DNA of 64,000 bases from Spirosoma utsteinense (GCF_014282275.1 NZ_VFIA01000003.1:124001-188000); one strand, 5' to 3'. Positions 24,908 to 34,748 are shown, counted from the first letter of the stretch. Notes: generated by a model from the sequence alone, not told the origin. Translations and numbers: made by a program.

Positions 24908-26440
24908 TTATTCGGCCACTCCGTTCACCTTACCGGCTCCGTTCATGGGGCTGTCGAGCCAGAAACCATTAACGATATTGTACTGAACTTGGTTGTCGCG
25001 CTTCAACAGGAAGGTTGGAACCTGCCCGAGCAGCAGTGGCCGGGCGGGTAATTTCCCTTCGTGAAGCAGATGTACCGGCTGCGGGGGGAAATTATCTTTC
25101 TTGCTTCTCCGCACCCTGAATACCGTGATGCCTTCGCGTTGCAGCGCCACCAGATCGAGCCGGCGAAGGTCGGCTACGGAGTCAATCACATCGGTGTGTA
25201 CCCGGGCAGGCAACAGGGTCATGCCGTTCGCATCGATTTCTTCCAGACCGGCAAACGTGGATAGATCGCCAATGTCCTCAACAACACTTTTATAGTTGAA
25301 CGTCCGGGCCGAGTCGGCATTGACCTCCAGCCGGTTGATACCGATATCCATCGTTACGGGTTTGCCATTACGGACGACCGTCGCGTTACGAATCAGCAGA
25401 TCGAACAGACCACGACCATTTTCCGGAATAGCCTGATAATCGGCAATACGTTCCTGCTTATATGACCCATCGGCAATGGCAGTCAGGGCGGTCAGGATGG
25501 CGACGAAGTTGAGTCGGCGTATCGTCATTTTTTCTGCATCGCCCGCATAACCACCCGATTCGATCAGGATGAGGGTGGTACCCCACTTTTGAATATTATC
25601 CCCGAAAGCGCGTGGCTCAAATTCATCGTCGTAACGGGCAATCTGCCCCGGAACAAACTGCTGTAGCACGCGATTCATGCCGACAATAAGCTGCATGGAT
25701 CGCTGGCGTACATCGTTTACATTGCGGGCAGGGTCGTAAGCCGTAGCCAGAAACGAAACTACGGCCTGCTTGCCTGTCTTTCCTACACTGTAGCGCGGGT
25801 TCTGATCGTGTAAGTTAAACCCCACAAGTGGCTTCAGTGTCTGCTGGAGCTTTTTGAGCAGTCGGCCCTCGGGCGTCTGAAGCCGCAGGGCATCGCGGTT
25901 CATGTCGATATCGGTGGCGGTTCGGCGCTGAAACCGTTCGGCTCCGTCGGGATTGAGCATCGGTACCGCGTAAAGTGTTGTGCTGCTCAAAATAGCCTGA
26001 CGGAGGCTGTCGAAGCCATCGTTTTCGGCTTTCAGAAAATTGAACAGATCGAAGAGCGCCATGGTCGCTGTGGCTTCGTCGCCGTGCATCTGGCTCCAGA
26101 GCAGAATTTTATTAGGTCCCGTTCCAGCCGTCACCTGATAAATAGCCCGCTTTTCCAGCGACTCTCCCACCTGGCTTATCGCCAGCGGGCCCTTTCCGTT
26201 GAGGCTATCCAGGACAGGAATAATGTCCCGGTGCTTGAACCGGCGGTGGGTAAACGTTTGCTCTTTGTACGTATCGTGTGCATCGTGCAGCCGACGCGCC
26301 ATGTCCTGTGCCTCAGTCATCGAAAAAAATAGGAACACCAGCAACAGGGAAGCAATTGCGCGACTAAACGGAGACGCCGAGCCAGTTCGCTGGCCAAATC
26401 CCGCAGTACACTTCTTCACCCCTCCAGTCAATGCACCCAT
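24908..26440 (-). CDS. M14 family zinc carboxypeptidase with extra C-terminal region
   Basis: A 510-residue secreted protein; a hydrophobic signal ends near residue 45 (LLLVFLFFSMTEAQ). The M14 domain is complete: MHGDE near residue 118 (zinc His and Glu), DMNRDA, NLHDQN (third zinc ligand) and LIESGGY near 293 (catalytic Glu). It removes residues from peptide C-termini or trims peptidoglycan peptides. Residues about 340-510 are not part of M14 and resemble the outer beta domain of amidohydrolases (LLIRNATVVRNGKPV, ANGMTLLPARVHTDV) without its metal ligands. The start is less certain because the n-region is long. Confidence 0.9.
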   Translation of the reverse strand: MGALTGGVKKCTAGFGQRTGSASPFSRAIASLLLVFLFFSMTEAQDMARRLHDAHDTYKEQTFTHRRFKHRDIIPVLDSLNGKGPLAISQVGESLEKRAIYQVTAGTGPNKILLWSQMHGDEATATMALFDLFNFLKAENDGFDSLRQAILSSTTLYAVPMLNPDGAERFQRRTATDIDMNRDALRLQTPEGRLLKKLQQTLKPLVGFNLHDQNPRYSVGKTGKQAVVSFLATAYDPARNVNDVRQRSMQLIVGMNRVLQQFVPGQIARYDDEFEPRAFGDNIQKWGTTLILIESGGYAGDAEKMTIRRLNFVAILTALTAIADGSYKQERIADYQAIPENGRGLFDLLIRNATVVRNGKPVTMDIGINRLEVNADSARTFNYKSVVEDIGDLSTFAGLEEIDANGMTLLPARVHTDVIDSVADLRRLDLVALQREGITVFRVRRSKKDNFPPQPVHLLHEGKLPARPLLLGQVPTFLLKRDNQVQYNIVNGFWLDSPMNGAGKVNGVAE

Positions 26441-26588
26441 TTGCTTAGTAAATGATCAAATTTGAATGGCTCGCAACGCCAGCGCATCCGCCTTTCTGCC
26501 AACAAACTTACGAAAAAGACGCTATTACGCCTGTAGCCAGGTTTTTTGGGACCTCGATACCGTCTTTTTCGCTATCATTGTTCGTTAA

Positions 26589-26717
26589 GGCAACCCTGCC
26601 AGTGGTCAAAGACCCCGGTAGTGGTTTTAGATACTACTTCCCAACCATTACCAGATACTGAAGACCATTGCCAGATGCTGAAGACCGCTACCAGGGTCTG
26701 CAACCACTGGCAGGGTC
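26589..26717. repeat. large imperfect palindrome with 20-bp tandem repeats, upstream of the permease gene
   Basis: The outer arms ACCCTGCCAGTGGT (from about 26590) and ACCACTGGCAGGGT (ending 26716) match perfectly, and pairing continues inward with few mismatches for about 40 bases. The right half holds three 20-bp copies starting 26644, 26664 and 26684 (ACCATTACCAGATACTGAAG type). The element ends 12 bases before the permease ATG. It could be a REP-like element, a leader hairpin or a repeated protein-binding site. Confidence 0.7.
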
Positions 26718-26728
26718 GAATCGTACTT

Positions 26729-28033
26729 ATGGCTCAAAATCAACTTAAGAAATTACTCGGCGTCGGTTTCGGCGTAGCGGTCACGATCGGTGGTACCATC
26801 GGCACCGGCATTTTACGCAAGCCCGGGCCTATCGCGCAGGATATTGGCAATCCTACCCTCATCATTGCAGTTTGGCTGATCGTGGGGCTGTATGCGCTGG
26901 TTGGCTCGCTGTCGGTGATGGAGTTGGGAACCATGCTGCCCAAAGCAGGCGGGTGGTACGTCTATTCCCGCCGGGCTTTCGGCAACTATGCCGGATTTAT
27001 TATCGGCATCAGCAGCTGGCTCGGCAGCGTATCGGCCATGGCGTTCGGAGCCGCGGTTATGAGCGAGTACATCGGTTTACTGGCCCCCTCGCTGATTGAT
27101 TCACAAAAAATCATTGCCATCGGTATTCTCCTGGCCTTTGTTGGGTTTCACTGGATCGGTGTTCGTTTGGCCAGCCGGGCGCAGGAAGTGATGAGCGTAC
27201 TGAAAGCGGTGGGGCTACTGGCTTTTGTGATCGTTTGCTTTACCGCATCGCCCGAAAAATCGGCGCTGGTTTCAACCAGCAACATTCGACCACTAGCCGA
27301 GGGTGGGTTATGGGTAGGTATTCTGGCAGCTCTCCAGTCTGTATTTTACACCTACGATGGCTGGCATACGGCTGCTTACTTCACTGAAGAAGATGTTGAT
27401 CCGAGCCGCAACCTGCCCCGTTCCATGATCAGTGGTGTGTCGCTCATTATCGGCATTTATATTCTGGTCAATCTGGCGCTATTGTATGTGCTGCCCCTGC
27501 AAACACTGGCCGGTTCTGCGCTTCCGGCCGCCGACGCGGTCCAGTTACTGTTCGGGCCGCGCGGGGCGCAAATCGTAACGTTCCTGCTGATGATCTCGAT
27601 CATGGGTATTATCAATGCCCAGATCATGTTCAACCCGCGGGTTATCTTCGCCATGGGACGCGATGGGTTATTTTTCCGTTTCGTCACTGAAGTCAACAAT
27701 GGCGGCACCCCGGCCTACGCGACCCTGCTGACGGCCCTGGCCTCTATCGGCATGATCCTGACGAACACGTACAGCAAACTCTCCGACATTGCCACCTTTT
27801 TCTTCGTCCTCTGTTACGCAGCGAGTTTTGCTGCCTTGATCCGGCTGCGAAAAGCAGAGCCGGATCTTCCCCGGCCGGTACGCGCCTGGGGCTATCCTTT
27901 TACGACCTGGACATTATTGATCGCATCGCTGGCTTTCCTGGCCGGTGTGATCATCGGCGACTTTTCGAGCAGTCTCTACGCCGTTGGGTTCATTGCGGTG
28001 AGTTACCCGGTCTATCTGTTAATCAGGAAGTAA
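26729..28033 (+). CDS. APC-superfamily amino acid permease
   Basis: I chose the ATG at 26729 (MAQNQLKKLL), since sequence before it is the palindromic leader and does not look like protein; 434 residues. TM1 carries the substrate-helix break GGTIGTGILRKPG, typical of APC transporters. About 12 membrane helices follow, with FYTYDGWHTAAYFTEE in the TM6 region. It carries an amino acid or related amine by proton or exchange coupling. Its end is only 4 bases from the stop of the convergent PBP4 gene. Confidence 0.92.
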   Translation: MAQNQLKKLLGVGFGVAVTIGGTIGTGILRKPGPIAQDIGNPTLIIAVWLIVGLYALVGSLSVMELGTMLPKAGGWYVYSRRAFGNYAGFIIGISSWLGSVSAMAFGAAVMSEYIGLLAPSLIDSQKIIAIGILLAFVGFHWIGVRLASRAQEVMSVLKAVGLLAFVIVCFTASPEKSALVSTSNIRPLAEGGLWVGILAALQSVFYTYDGWHTAAYFTEEDVDPSRNLPRSMISGVSLIIGIYILVNLALLYVLPLQTLAGSALPAADAVQLLFGPRGAQIVTFLLMISIMGIINAQIMFNPRVIFAMGRDGLFFRFVTEVNNGGTPAYATLLTALASIGMILTNTYSKLSDIATFFFVLCYAASFAALIRLRKAEPDLPRPVRAWGYPFTTWTLLIASLAFLAGVIIGDFSSSLYAVGFIAVSYPVYLLIRK

Positions 28034-28037
28034 GGAA

Positions 28038-29321
28038 TCAGAACCGGTCGTGAACCTGTTTCAGCAGCGTTGCCGTTTGTCGGCGCACGGTGGCAACCGA
28101 ACCGGTAAAGTTGTTATTCATCGCGCTGAAATAAAGAACTTTTCCCCGCTGGGTAAGTATGTATCCGCTCAGGTTATAGACGCCACTCATAGAGCCGGAT
28201 TTAGCAAAAATGTACGGTTTCTGCGCCACATTCATTTCCTGTAACGTGCCCGACTGCCCGGCGGCCGGAAGGAGCGCAAACAAACGCGGCTGAGGCACAA
28301 GCGCAGCAATTTTTGTCAGCAGATCGATCATCACGTTGGGCGTAAACAGGTTGTACCGTGACAAACCGGAGCCATCTACCCATTTTGCCTTCACGGACGG
28401 GTAACGCAGCACCGAATCGGCTACCCGGCGTAACTCGGCTACCGGATGGAGCCGGGCCGAGCCAGGCGATACCAGCCCACGTTCTGCCGATATCATAAAC
28501 AGCACCTGCTCGGCAAACTGGTTATCACTGACCTGTAGCATTCGTTTATAGAGCGAGTCTGTCGACGAACCGCGCAACACCCGGATTGCGGTGGGCATAG
28601 CCTGCTTGACGACTTCTACGGGCCGGTGTAATGTGTCGGCCAGCAACTGAGCCGCCAGCCCCGCCGACCAGCGGAACGGGACATCCTGCCGGGTAAGTTT
28701 GCCGGGGCCAGAGCGCGTAAACTGGTTGCTGAATTCAGCCCGCCGGACGCCTTTCACTGGCCTGGCATCGGGCGTTATCTGTAAACTGTCAGTAAACCGG
28801 CGGGGGCTGCTCTGTCCTTCTTCGAACCGGGCAACATTACCATAGATCGGGAGTGACGCCAACTCCGGCGAGTAATCGTCATTGTAATCATCCCAGGCCC
28901 AGCCCGGCCCAAACCGTGGACCATCGTAATTGGCGGGCGAAAAAAACAGACGCTCCGGTCGGGTGCGCAGAAAAGACAGCGCTGTCGTATCAGGAAGGTC
29001 GGGATGAAGCAACAGCGGATTGCCGGTTCCCCAGAAGATCAATGAATCAGGCCGGACAGCATACAGCAGAACCGGCAACGAATCGGGCAGAGTCAGCAGC
29101 CCGGCATAGAATGTGAACAGTTTCGTGTTCGATGCGGGCGCAAAGGGCTGGTCGGCATTGTGCTGTATGAGCTGTTTACCCGTGGCCGGATCGAAGAGCG
29201 CAAAGCCCATCATACGGTCTGCATATACTGGGTCCTTACGCAATTCCCGCGCTAGCTGTCGGGCAGGAGAACAACCAATCAACGCAACACCGATAAAAAC
29301 GAGAAGGAAGGCGTATTTCAT
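28038..29321 (-). CDS. D-alanyl-D-alanine carboxypeptidase/endopeptidase, S13 (PBP4/DacB) family lipoprotein
   Basis: A 427-residue protein with a lipobox LIGC (C17), so it is probably anchored in a membrane facing the periplasm. The penicillin-binding motifs are present: SNTK (S64, K67), SDN in QVSDNQFAEQ, and KSG in IFAKSGSMSG (in place of KTG). S13 enzymes trim or cleave peptidoglycan cross-links. The large insert between SxxK and SxN is expected for this family. Confidence 0.9.
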   Translation of the reverse strand: MKYAFLLVFIGVALIGCSPARQLARELRKDPVYADRMMGFALFDPATGKQLIQHNADQPFAPASNTKLFTFYAGLLTLPDSLPVLLYAVRPDSLIFWGTGNPLLLHPDLPDTTALSFLRTRPERLFFSPANYDGPRFGPGWAWDDYNDDYSPELASLPIYGNVARFEEGQSSPRRFTDSLQITPDARPVKGVRRAEFSNQFTRSGPGKLTRQDVPFRWSAGLAAQLLADTLHRPVEVVKQAMPTAIRVLRGSSTDSLYKRMLQVSDNQFAEQVLFMISAERGLVSPGSARLHPVAELRRVADSVLRYPSVKAKWVDGSGLSRYNLFTPNVMIDLLTKIAALVPQPRLFALLPAAGQSGTLQEMNVAQKPYIFAKSGSMSGVYNLSGYILTQRGKVLYFSAMNNNFTGSVATVRRQTATLLKQVHDRF

Positions 29322-29354
29322 AGACCGATGGAGTTCGTGGCTGTTCTTAACAAA

Positions 29355-29393
29355 AATACGGATGCTACTACCCGAAGTAATGGCATCCGTATT
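29355..29393 (-). terminator. intrinsic terminator of the T9SS metalloprotease gene
   Basis: Perfect 11-base arms (AATACGGATGC at 29355-29365 and its complement at 29383-29393). On the minus strand the stem is followed by TTTTTG. It lies just past the stop at 29420. Confidence 0.8.
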
Positions 29394-29419
29394 CTCGTTA
29401 ACTAAACAAGCAATGGCTA

Positions 29420-32122
29420 TTACCGCGCAATAATAACCTTTTGCGTCAGCACTACATCACCGGCCTTAAGCCGAACAATGTACAAGCCGGTAGGCAATGA
29501 TGTCAGGTCGAGTTGATGGCTGAGGGTGGTGCCGCCCACTTTTAGTATCGACTGGCGTAACGCCTGGCCCGTAGGACCGGTAACGGTCAGGCCCGCTTCG
29601 GCTACGGCGGTGTTCAGTTCAGCTTCTATCCGGATCAGGCCCGTGGTAACCGGGTTGGGATAAACCGTAAAGCGGCCAGCGGTTACGGGCTCTGTTGCCA
29701 GCACCGGCGGAGGGGGCGGTACCTGAATCTGCAGATTATCGACGGCCCACCCCCAGCCATGCGCCAGCTGATCGGCAAAAAGTCTAAATCGAATCAAAAT
29801 CGTTTGCCCCGCCCTGAAGTTGCCCGTGGCCAGCAATGGAATCTGGCGTCGTTTGAAAAGCGCCGGCGTCCCTATGGTGGCCGAGTTTTGCTCCCCAGGG
29901 GCACCCTCAACAGGGTTACTGTTGTAGGCTACCAGCCAGTCTGTCTGATCATTGGAATCATACCCGTTGACTAATGGCCGCCAGTTTCTCCCGTTATCGC
30001 TGGAGCCTTCGACAATGACATAATCGTAGAAATTGTCGCCACCAAACGTGCTCCCCTGATCGCCGGGCTCTACCAGTACCACCTCATCGTAGCGCATGAC
30101 CGCACTGTCGGGGTTGGCCTTTAGTGTGATGGGAGCCAGCAGCACGTATTCGTAATTGGACTGAAACTGATAATCGCTGCCGTTGCGGTACGGATGTTCA
30201 GAGTGAATGGCCGGATTGGTGAAACTGGCCGGGGTGGTTATGCTGAAGCCGTAGCCAACAAAATCGGTAGCCGCCGTAGCATTCTGAAATGTATTCTCGT
30301 ACCGGTCACGCGCGGCTTGCGGACTCACGACGGTCAGTTGGTAAAAGCCCGTTGCGGGATTGATGGATTGATTTCTGGTCCGCGACGAATCCCGCGCTAC
30401 GATTCGGTACGTGATCTTGTCGCCCGCCGTTAACGAGTTTGCCGGAAAGTTGATCTGATTGACATACAGACTATCGTACACAAACCCATTGACCGCTGCC
30501 CGATTGTAGCGCAATGGTAGCGCAGGCCGCGCCTGACCATTGACCTGGTATTCGACATAGGCCGTGTCTACTCCCGTTGGCCGATCGTCGGAAATGGTGA
30601 CGAAGAGCGGCAGACTGTCGGCAAGGGCAGTAGTAAAGATGAAGTTTTTAGCGGGGCTATACCGGATGGTAGGCGGCACATTGTCTGGTCCAATCTGTAC
30701 ACGGTGCAGTGCCTGTTCTCCGGCGGGCCGTTTGCCGGGGCTGGTAAACGTGCGGCCCGAGGCATCCTGTGCCTGAAAATAATACCAGATATCGCCCTGC
30801 GCCTGAGCAGCCGGGAGGGTATAGCGGTATTCATCGGTCGTGCCGACGCGGGTGGGTGTAATAGCGATAAAGGTCGAATCCGTTCTGGTAGTGGGACCTC
30901 TGCGATAGAAAAGCCGCACCGACCCGGCTGTTAGCACCGTATCGCTGATAACGCGGGCGCTGAACACCAGATCCCGGATATCCTCACTGCTCACCAGAGG
31001 ATCATGCAATATCGATGTCGTTTTCCACTCCATGTCCGACATGATATTCAGCACCAGCGGCCCCGGCGCATGAATCGCTTCGGCATTTCCCAACTGGGGC
31101 GTCATCAGCGAATTAGGGTTTCGGGCCGGGTAGGTGCTTTCGTCAAGGTGATACAGACTCGACCCACGGTCGAAGGTGGCGGGGGCGTAGATCTTGGCGC
31201 GCTGACCGGTATTTTGCCGAAGCAGTTGACCGTTCAGAAAGAGGTTGTTGCCCGTCAGCTGGCGAAACAGCGCGTTCGAGTTATCGGGATAAAGATCCGT
31301 GGCGGCAACCAGGTGCTGCCCCTGCGCATTTTCGATAAAATGGTCGTATACGCCCGGAAATCCGCTCGATAGATACTGGCCCACATTCCCGTTTTCGGGA
31401 ACGCCGAAATACCCGATGAATCCCAGGCCATGGCATATTTCGTGCAGCACGACCGAAACCAGATCGGTTTGCCCCGCAGGCGGATTGGCGTCGATACCAT
31501 AATACCAGTTGTTGTTACGGTTGAACGAAGCAACGATATCAGCCGAGTCCGGATTGTTGAGTTGACGGCGCGCAATTTTTTCCGCCAGCGCAATGGCATA
31601 AATACCGTTTGCTTTCTGTGTCCCCTGAGAACCCACCCGCACATCGGTTGGACCGGCAGAGCCCAGCACACCCCGGTCCTGCTGCACCCAGTTGGCCTGA
31701 ATACGAATAGGTACCGACGATACGAGGATGGTAGACCAGATGTCGACCGCGTACTGAAAAGCCCGCTGCGCTTCGGGAGTGAAACCGGTATAGGAAACGA
31801 TGAACTGAGACGTAGCCGCCAGCCGACCGTTAGGATTCTGCCGGGCTTTCAAAAAAGCGGCCGGGGGCAGAATTTTCGTGAACTCGTTACGATCGATCTT
31901 ATAGCAGATGGTTTTAGGAACCGGCAGGCTATGCAGCTGCCGCACAAACTGATCATAAGCCGGGGAGGCTGGACCCGCCCGCTTGACCGCTTTCGTAGCC
32001 GTTTCGGCCCTGGTTATCGGTTGTACCTGCCCCCAAACCGGAAGCGCAAGGCCCGCCATGATACTCCACATCAACGCAAGCGCAGCCTGGACAGGCCGGG
32101 CCGAAAAATTCCGATAAAACAT
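29420..32122 (-). CDS. secreted zinc metalloprotease with T9SS type A sorting domain
   Basis: I chose the ATG at 32122 (MFYRNFSARP), which gives a good signal peptide ending at VWGQ; 900 residues. The zinc motif is HEICHGLGF near residues 226-234 (HExxHxxGF type), with an N-terminal pro-region before it. Beta-rich modules follow, and the last ~75 residues form a type A sorting domain (FTVYPNPVTTG ... LPTGLYIVRLKAGD, then VLTQKVIIAR). The type IX system would export it and cleave that domain. Probably an extracellular protease; substrate unknown. Confidence 0.92.
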   Translation of the reverse strand: MFYRNFSARPVQAALALMWSIMAGLALPVWGQVQPITRAETATKAVKRAGPASPAYDQFVRQLHSLPVPKTICYKIDRNEFTKILPPAAFLKARQNPNGRLAATSQFIVSYTGFTPEAQRAFQYAVDIWSTILVSSVPIRIQANWVQQDRGVLGSAGPTDVRVGSQGTQKANGIYAIALAEKIARRQLNNPDSADIVASFNRNNNWYYGIDANPPAGQTDLVSVVLHEICHGLGFIGYFGVPENGNVGQYLSSGFPGVYDHFIENAQGQHLVAATDLYPDNSNALFRQLTGNNLFLNGQLLRQNTGQRAKIYAPATFDRGSSLYHLDESTYPARNPNSLMTPQLGNAEAIHAPGPLVLNIMSDMEWKTTSILHDPLVSSEDIRDLVFSARVISDTVLTAGSVRLFYRRGPTTRTDSTFIAITPTRVGTTDEYRYTLPAAQAQGDIWYYFQAQDASGRTFTSPGKRPAGEQALHRVQIGPDNVPPTIRYSPAKNFIFTTALADSLPLFVTISDDRPTGVDTAYVEYQVNGQARPALPLRYNRAAVNGFVYDSLYVNQINFPANSLTAGDKITYRIVARDSSRTRNQSINPATGFYQLTVVSPQAARDRYENTFQNATAATDFVGYGFSITTPASFTNPAIHSEHPYRNGSDYQFQSNYEYVLLAPITLKANPDSAVMRYDEVVLVEPGDQGSTFGGDNFYDYVIVEGSSDNGRNWRPLVNGYDSNDQTDWLVAYNSNPVEGAPGEQNSATIGTPALFKRRQIPLLATGNFRAGQTILIRFRLFADQLAHGWGWAVDNLQIQVPPPPPVLATEPVTAGRFTVYPNPVTTGLIRIEAELNTAVAEAGLTVTGPTGQALRQSILKVGGTTLSHQLDLTSLPTGLYIVRLKAGDVVLTQKVIIAR

Positions 32123-32240
32123 GCAGGTTTGTAAACTTAGGTCAATAGGTTGATACGTTCGTTTCGCGCATGGCGTTGCAGGCGACCGGATTATAACGAA
32201 TAGTTTTACGTCCGATTGCCCGCAACTCACGCAGACTAGC

Positions 32241-32654
32241 CTATTTTGATTCTTCAGCCTGTTTCAGCACCAGCGATACCGAATTCAGGCAATAGCGCAT
32301 GCCTGTAGGTTTAGGACCGTCGTTAAAAACATGGCCCAGGTGGGCATCACACACATGGCACAACACCTCGATACGAACCATACCGTGGCTGTAATCTCTT
32401 TCCAGCCGAACGCGCTCTTCGGCAATAGGTTCGGTAAAGCTTGGCCAGCCGGTACCCGACTCGAACTTGGTCGTCGATTCGAAGAGTTCGGTGCCGCAGC
32501 ATACACAGGCATACAGGCCGGGCTCGTGTGCTTCGCAGTATTCACCCGAAAAAGCACGCTCAGTACCTTTGCCACGGGCTACCCGGTACTGCTCCGGCGT
32601 TAATTGCTGCCGCCACTCCTCGTCGGTCTTGATAACTTTCTGGATCATAGTCAT
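32241..32654 (-). CDS. msrB: peptide methionine-R-sulfoxide reductase MsrB
   Basis: A 137-residue enzyme that repairs methionine-R-sulfoxide. Structural zinc cysteines are in [10 protein letters not shown] (C50, C53) and [10 protein letters not shown] (C99, C102). The catalytic Cys is C122 in RYCLNSVSL, and GWPSF (69-73) is the substrate loop. Cytoplasmic, with no signal peptide and no fused MsrA. Confidence 0.96.
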   Translation of the reverse strand: MTMIQKVIKTDEEWRQQLTPEQYRVARGKGTERAFSGEYCEAHEPGLYACVCCGTELFESTTKFESGTGWPSFTEPIAEERVRLERDYSHGMVRIEVLCHVCDAHLGHVFNDGPKPTGMRYCLNSVSLVLKQAEESK

Positions 32655-32724
32655 TCATCCTGTTGATTGGATAACAGGTATAAACCTAAACCACATTGTC
32701 GCCCGATTTGTCTTTTCAGGATTG

Positions 32725-32732
32725 TAAATTTG
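32725..32732 (+). promoter_or_regulatory. candidate -7 box upstream of recQ
   Basis: TAAATTTG fits TAnnTTTG. A transcript starting about 7 bases downstream would carry the whole 32742-32820 inverted repeat in its 5' leader before the recQ ATG at 32832. The -33 element is poor. Confidence 0.35.
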
Positions 32733-32741
32733 CACATAGGT

Positions 32742-32820
32742 TGGACGGCCACGTCCGACAGCCTGTTGGCTACTTCCTGATCAGCAACTTAGCCGGACGG
32801 CTATCGGACGTGGCCGTCCA
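32742..32820. repeat. second REP-like pair, in the recQ leader
   Basis: Arms 32742-32763 and 32799-32820 are 22-base inverted copies with one mismatch. Each arm contains its own small hairpin GGACG-GCCA-CGTCC. This is the same two-level design as the RAYT-linked REPs but with different sequence. The right arm ends 11 bases before the recQ start codon. Confidence 0.75.
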
Positions 32821-32831
32821 CTACACATGAA

Positions 32832-34748
32832 ATGACCACGCGGCAGATATTACAGCAGTTTTGGGGATATGACACGTTTCGGCCTATGCAGGAAGACGTG
32901 GTCAACACCGTTCTGAACCGGCAGGATGCACTCGTGCTGATGCCCACCGGCGGGGGCAAATCCATCTGCTTTCAGGTACCTACGCTGGCCATGAAAGGCG
33001 TATGTATCGTCGTTACGCCCCTCATAGCGCTCATGAAAGATCAGGTCGAGCAGCTGCGTCGGCGGGGGATTCCGGCAGCGGCTATCTACGCGGGCATGAA
33101 CTACCGCGAAATTGACACCATACTCGACAACTGCATCTACGGCAACACGAAATTCCTGTACCTCTCTCCCGAGCGGCTACGCACCGAAATGGTGATCGAG
33201 CGGACCAAGCTGATGACGGTCTGCCTGCTGGCCATCGACGAAGCGCACTGCGTCTCAGCCTGGGGTTACGACTTCCGCCCACCCTATCTGCAAATTGCTG
33301 AATTCCGGGCGCTGATCCCCGACACGCCCGTCATTGCCCTGACGGCCTCAGCCACCCCCGATGTGCAGACCGACATCCTGGATAAGCTGGCCATGCGCTC
33401 GCCGGAAATATTTAAGCAAACGTTTGCCCGGCCAAATCTATCGTACTCAGTCATGCTGGAGGAGAACAAGGAAAACCGCCTGCTGCGTATTCTGGAACGG
33501 GTGTCGGGTTCAGCCATCGTTTATGTCCGCAGTCGTAAACAAACACAGCAGGTAGCTCAACTCCTGGACCGGCAGAACATTTCTGCCGACTTCTACCACG
33601 CTGGCCTGACAAACGAGCAGCGGTCGACCAAACAGGATGCCTGGATTCAAAACCGGACCCGGGTCATGGTGGCGACCAATGCCTTTGGCATGGGTATCGA
33701 CAAGCCCGACGTTCGCGTGGTTGTTCACCTCGATGTACCCGACTCGCTCGAAGCCTATTACCAGGAAGCAGGCCGGGCCGGGCGCGATGGGCAAAAAGCC
33801 TATGCCGTTATGCTCTACACAACCGGCGACCTTGAAAGCCTGACCTTCCGGACAGAGCAGTTGTATCAGCCAGTGGCCATGTTACGCCGGGTGTATCAGG
33901 CCATTGCCAATTACACCGCCGTTCCGCTCGGCGGGGGCGAATTCAACAGCTACGATTTCGACCTGAGCGCCTTTACCACGACGTTCAATCTGCCTCCGCA
34001 GGAAACGCATTACGCCCTGAAACAGCTTCAGCTGGAGGGCTTCATTCAACTGAGCGAGAATTATTACCGGCCATCCAAGCTAACCCTGACGATGGACAAC
34101 CGGCAACTGTACGAGTTTCAGGTCCTGAACCCGCGCTTCGACTCGTTCCTGAAACTGATTCTGCGCATGTATGGTGGCGAGGTGTTCACGGAGTTTATTA
34201 CCATTTCGGAAACGGCGCTGGCACTGGCTTATAAGATCAACCAGAGCGAGGTGGTTACGCTCCTGGAACAGTTGCATCAGCGCAATGTGATCATCTACGA
34301 GAAACAGAAGGACAAACCCCAGCTCACGTTCCTGACGCCCCGCTACGATGCCCCATCGCTGCCTATCAACTTCACCGAACTGAACCGGCGGAAGGAGCTG
34401 GCTATGCGTAAAGTTCAGTCGGCTATTCTTTATACCGAGCACCCCACTCAGTGTCGGACCCGCCTGTTGCAGGCTTATTTTGGCGAAAAACCCGGTGAGC
34501 GGTGCGGCATCTGCGACAATTGCATCAAGAAGAAAAAGTCTTCGGAAACGTCAGCTCCTTCGCCGGTAGTACGGGAACAGGTGCGCGATTATGTGGCGCT
34601 GGCTAACGGCCCCGGTGTATCTCCGAAGCAATTATCTCATTATTTCGCCCAGACTGACGCCGATGCACTGGCGCAGACGGTGAAACAAATGCTGGCAGAG
34701 GAGGAGATTAAATACAATAAGAACGGGAACCTCACCCTGAATCAATAA
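32832..34748 (+). CDS. RecQ-family ATP-dependent DNA helicase
   Basis: A 638-residue superfamily 2 helicase. Motif I is MPTGGGKSICFQ (K43), motif II is IDEAHCVSAWGYDFRP (DEAH near residue 135), and motif VI is QEAGRAGRDGQ. A zinc-binding RQC part follows, with Cys residues in PTQCRTRLL and ERCGICDNC. A winged-helix region is at the end and no HRDC domain is seen. It unwinds DNA 3' to 5' in recombination and replication repair. It is a RecQ paralogue type common in Bacteroidota, so I leave the symbol open. Confidence 0.93.
   Translation: MTTRQILQQFWGYDTFRPMQEDVVNTVLNRQDALVLMPTGGGKSICFQVPTLAMKGVCIVVTPLIALMKDQVEQLRRRGIPAAAIYAGMNYREIDTILDNCIYGNTKFLYLSPERLRTEMVIERTKLMTVCLLAIDEAHCVSAWGYDFRPPYLQIAEFRALIPDTPVIALTASATPDVQTDILDKLAMRSPEIFKQTFARPNLSYSVMLEENKENRLLRILERVSGSAIVYVRSRKQTQQVAQLLDRQNISADFYHAGLTNEQRSTKQDAWIQNRTRVMVATNAFGMGIDKPDVRVVVHLDVPDSLEAYYQEAGRAGRDGQKAYAVMLYTTGDLESLTFRTEQLYQPVAMLRRVYQAIANYTAVPLGGGEFNSYDFDLSAFTTTFNLPPQETHYALKQLQLEGFIQLSENYYRPSKLTLTMDNRQLYEFQVLNPRFDSFLKLILRMYGGEVFTEFITISETALALAYKINQSEVVTLLEQLHQRNVIIYEKQKDKPQLTFLTPRYDAPSLPINFTELNRRKELAMRKVQSAILYTEHPTQCRTRLLQAYFGEKPGERCGICDNCIKKKKSSETSAPSPVVREQVRDYVALANGPGVSPKQLSHYFAQTDADALAQTVKQMLAEEEIKYNKNGNLTLNQ

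Noticed and set aside
31430..32134. Plus-strand frame of 234 codons opposite the T9SS metalloprotease
   Set aside because: Antisense to the signal peptide and pro-region of a strongly supported gene; no domain.
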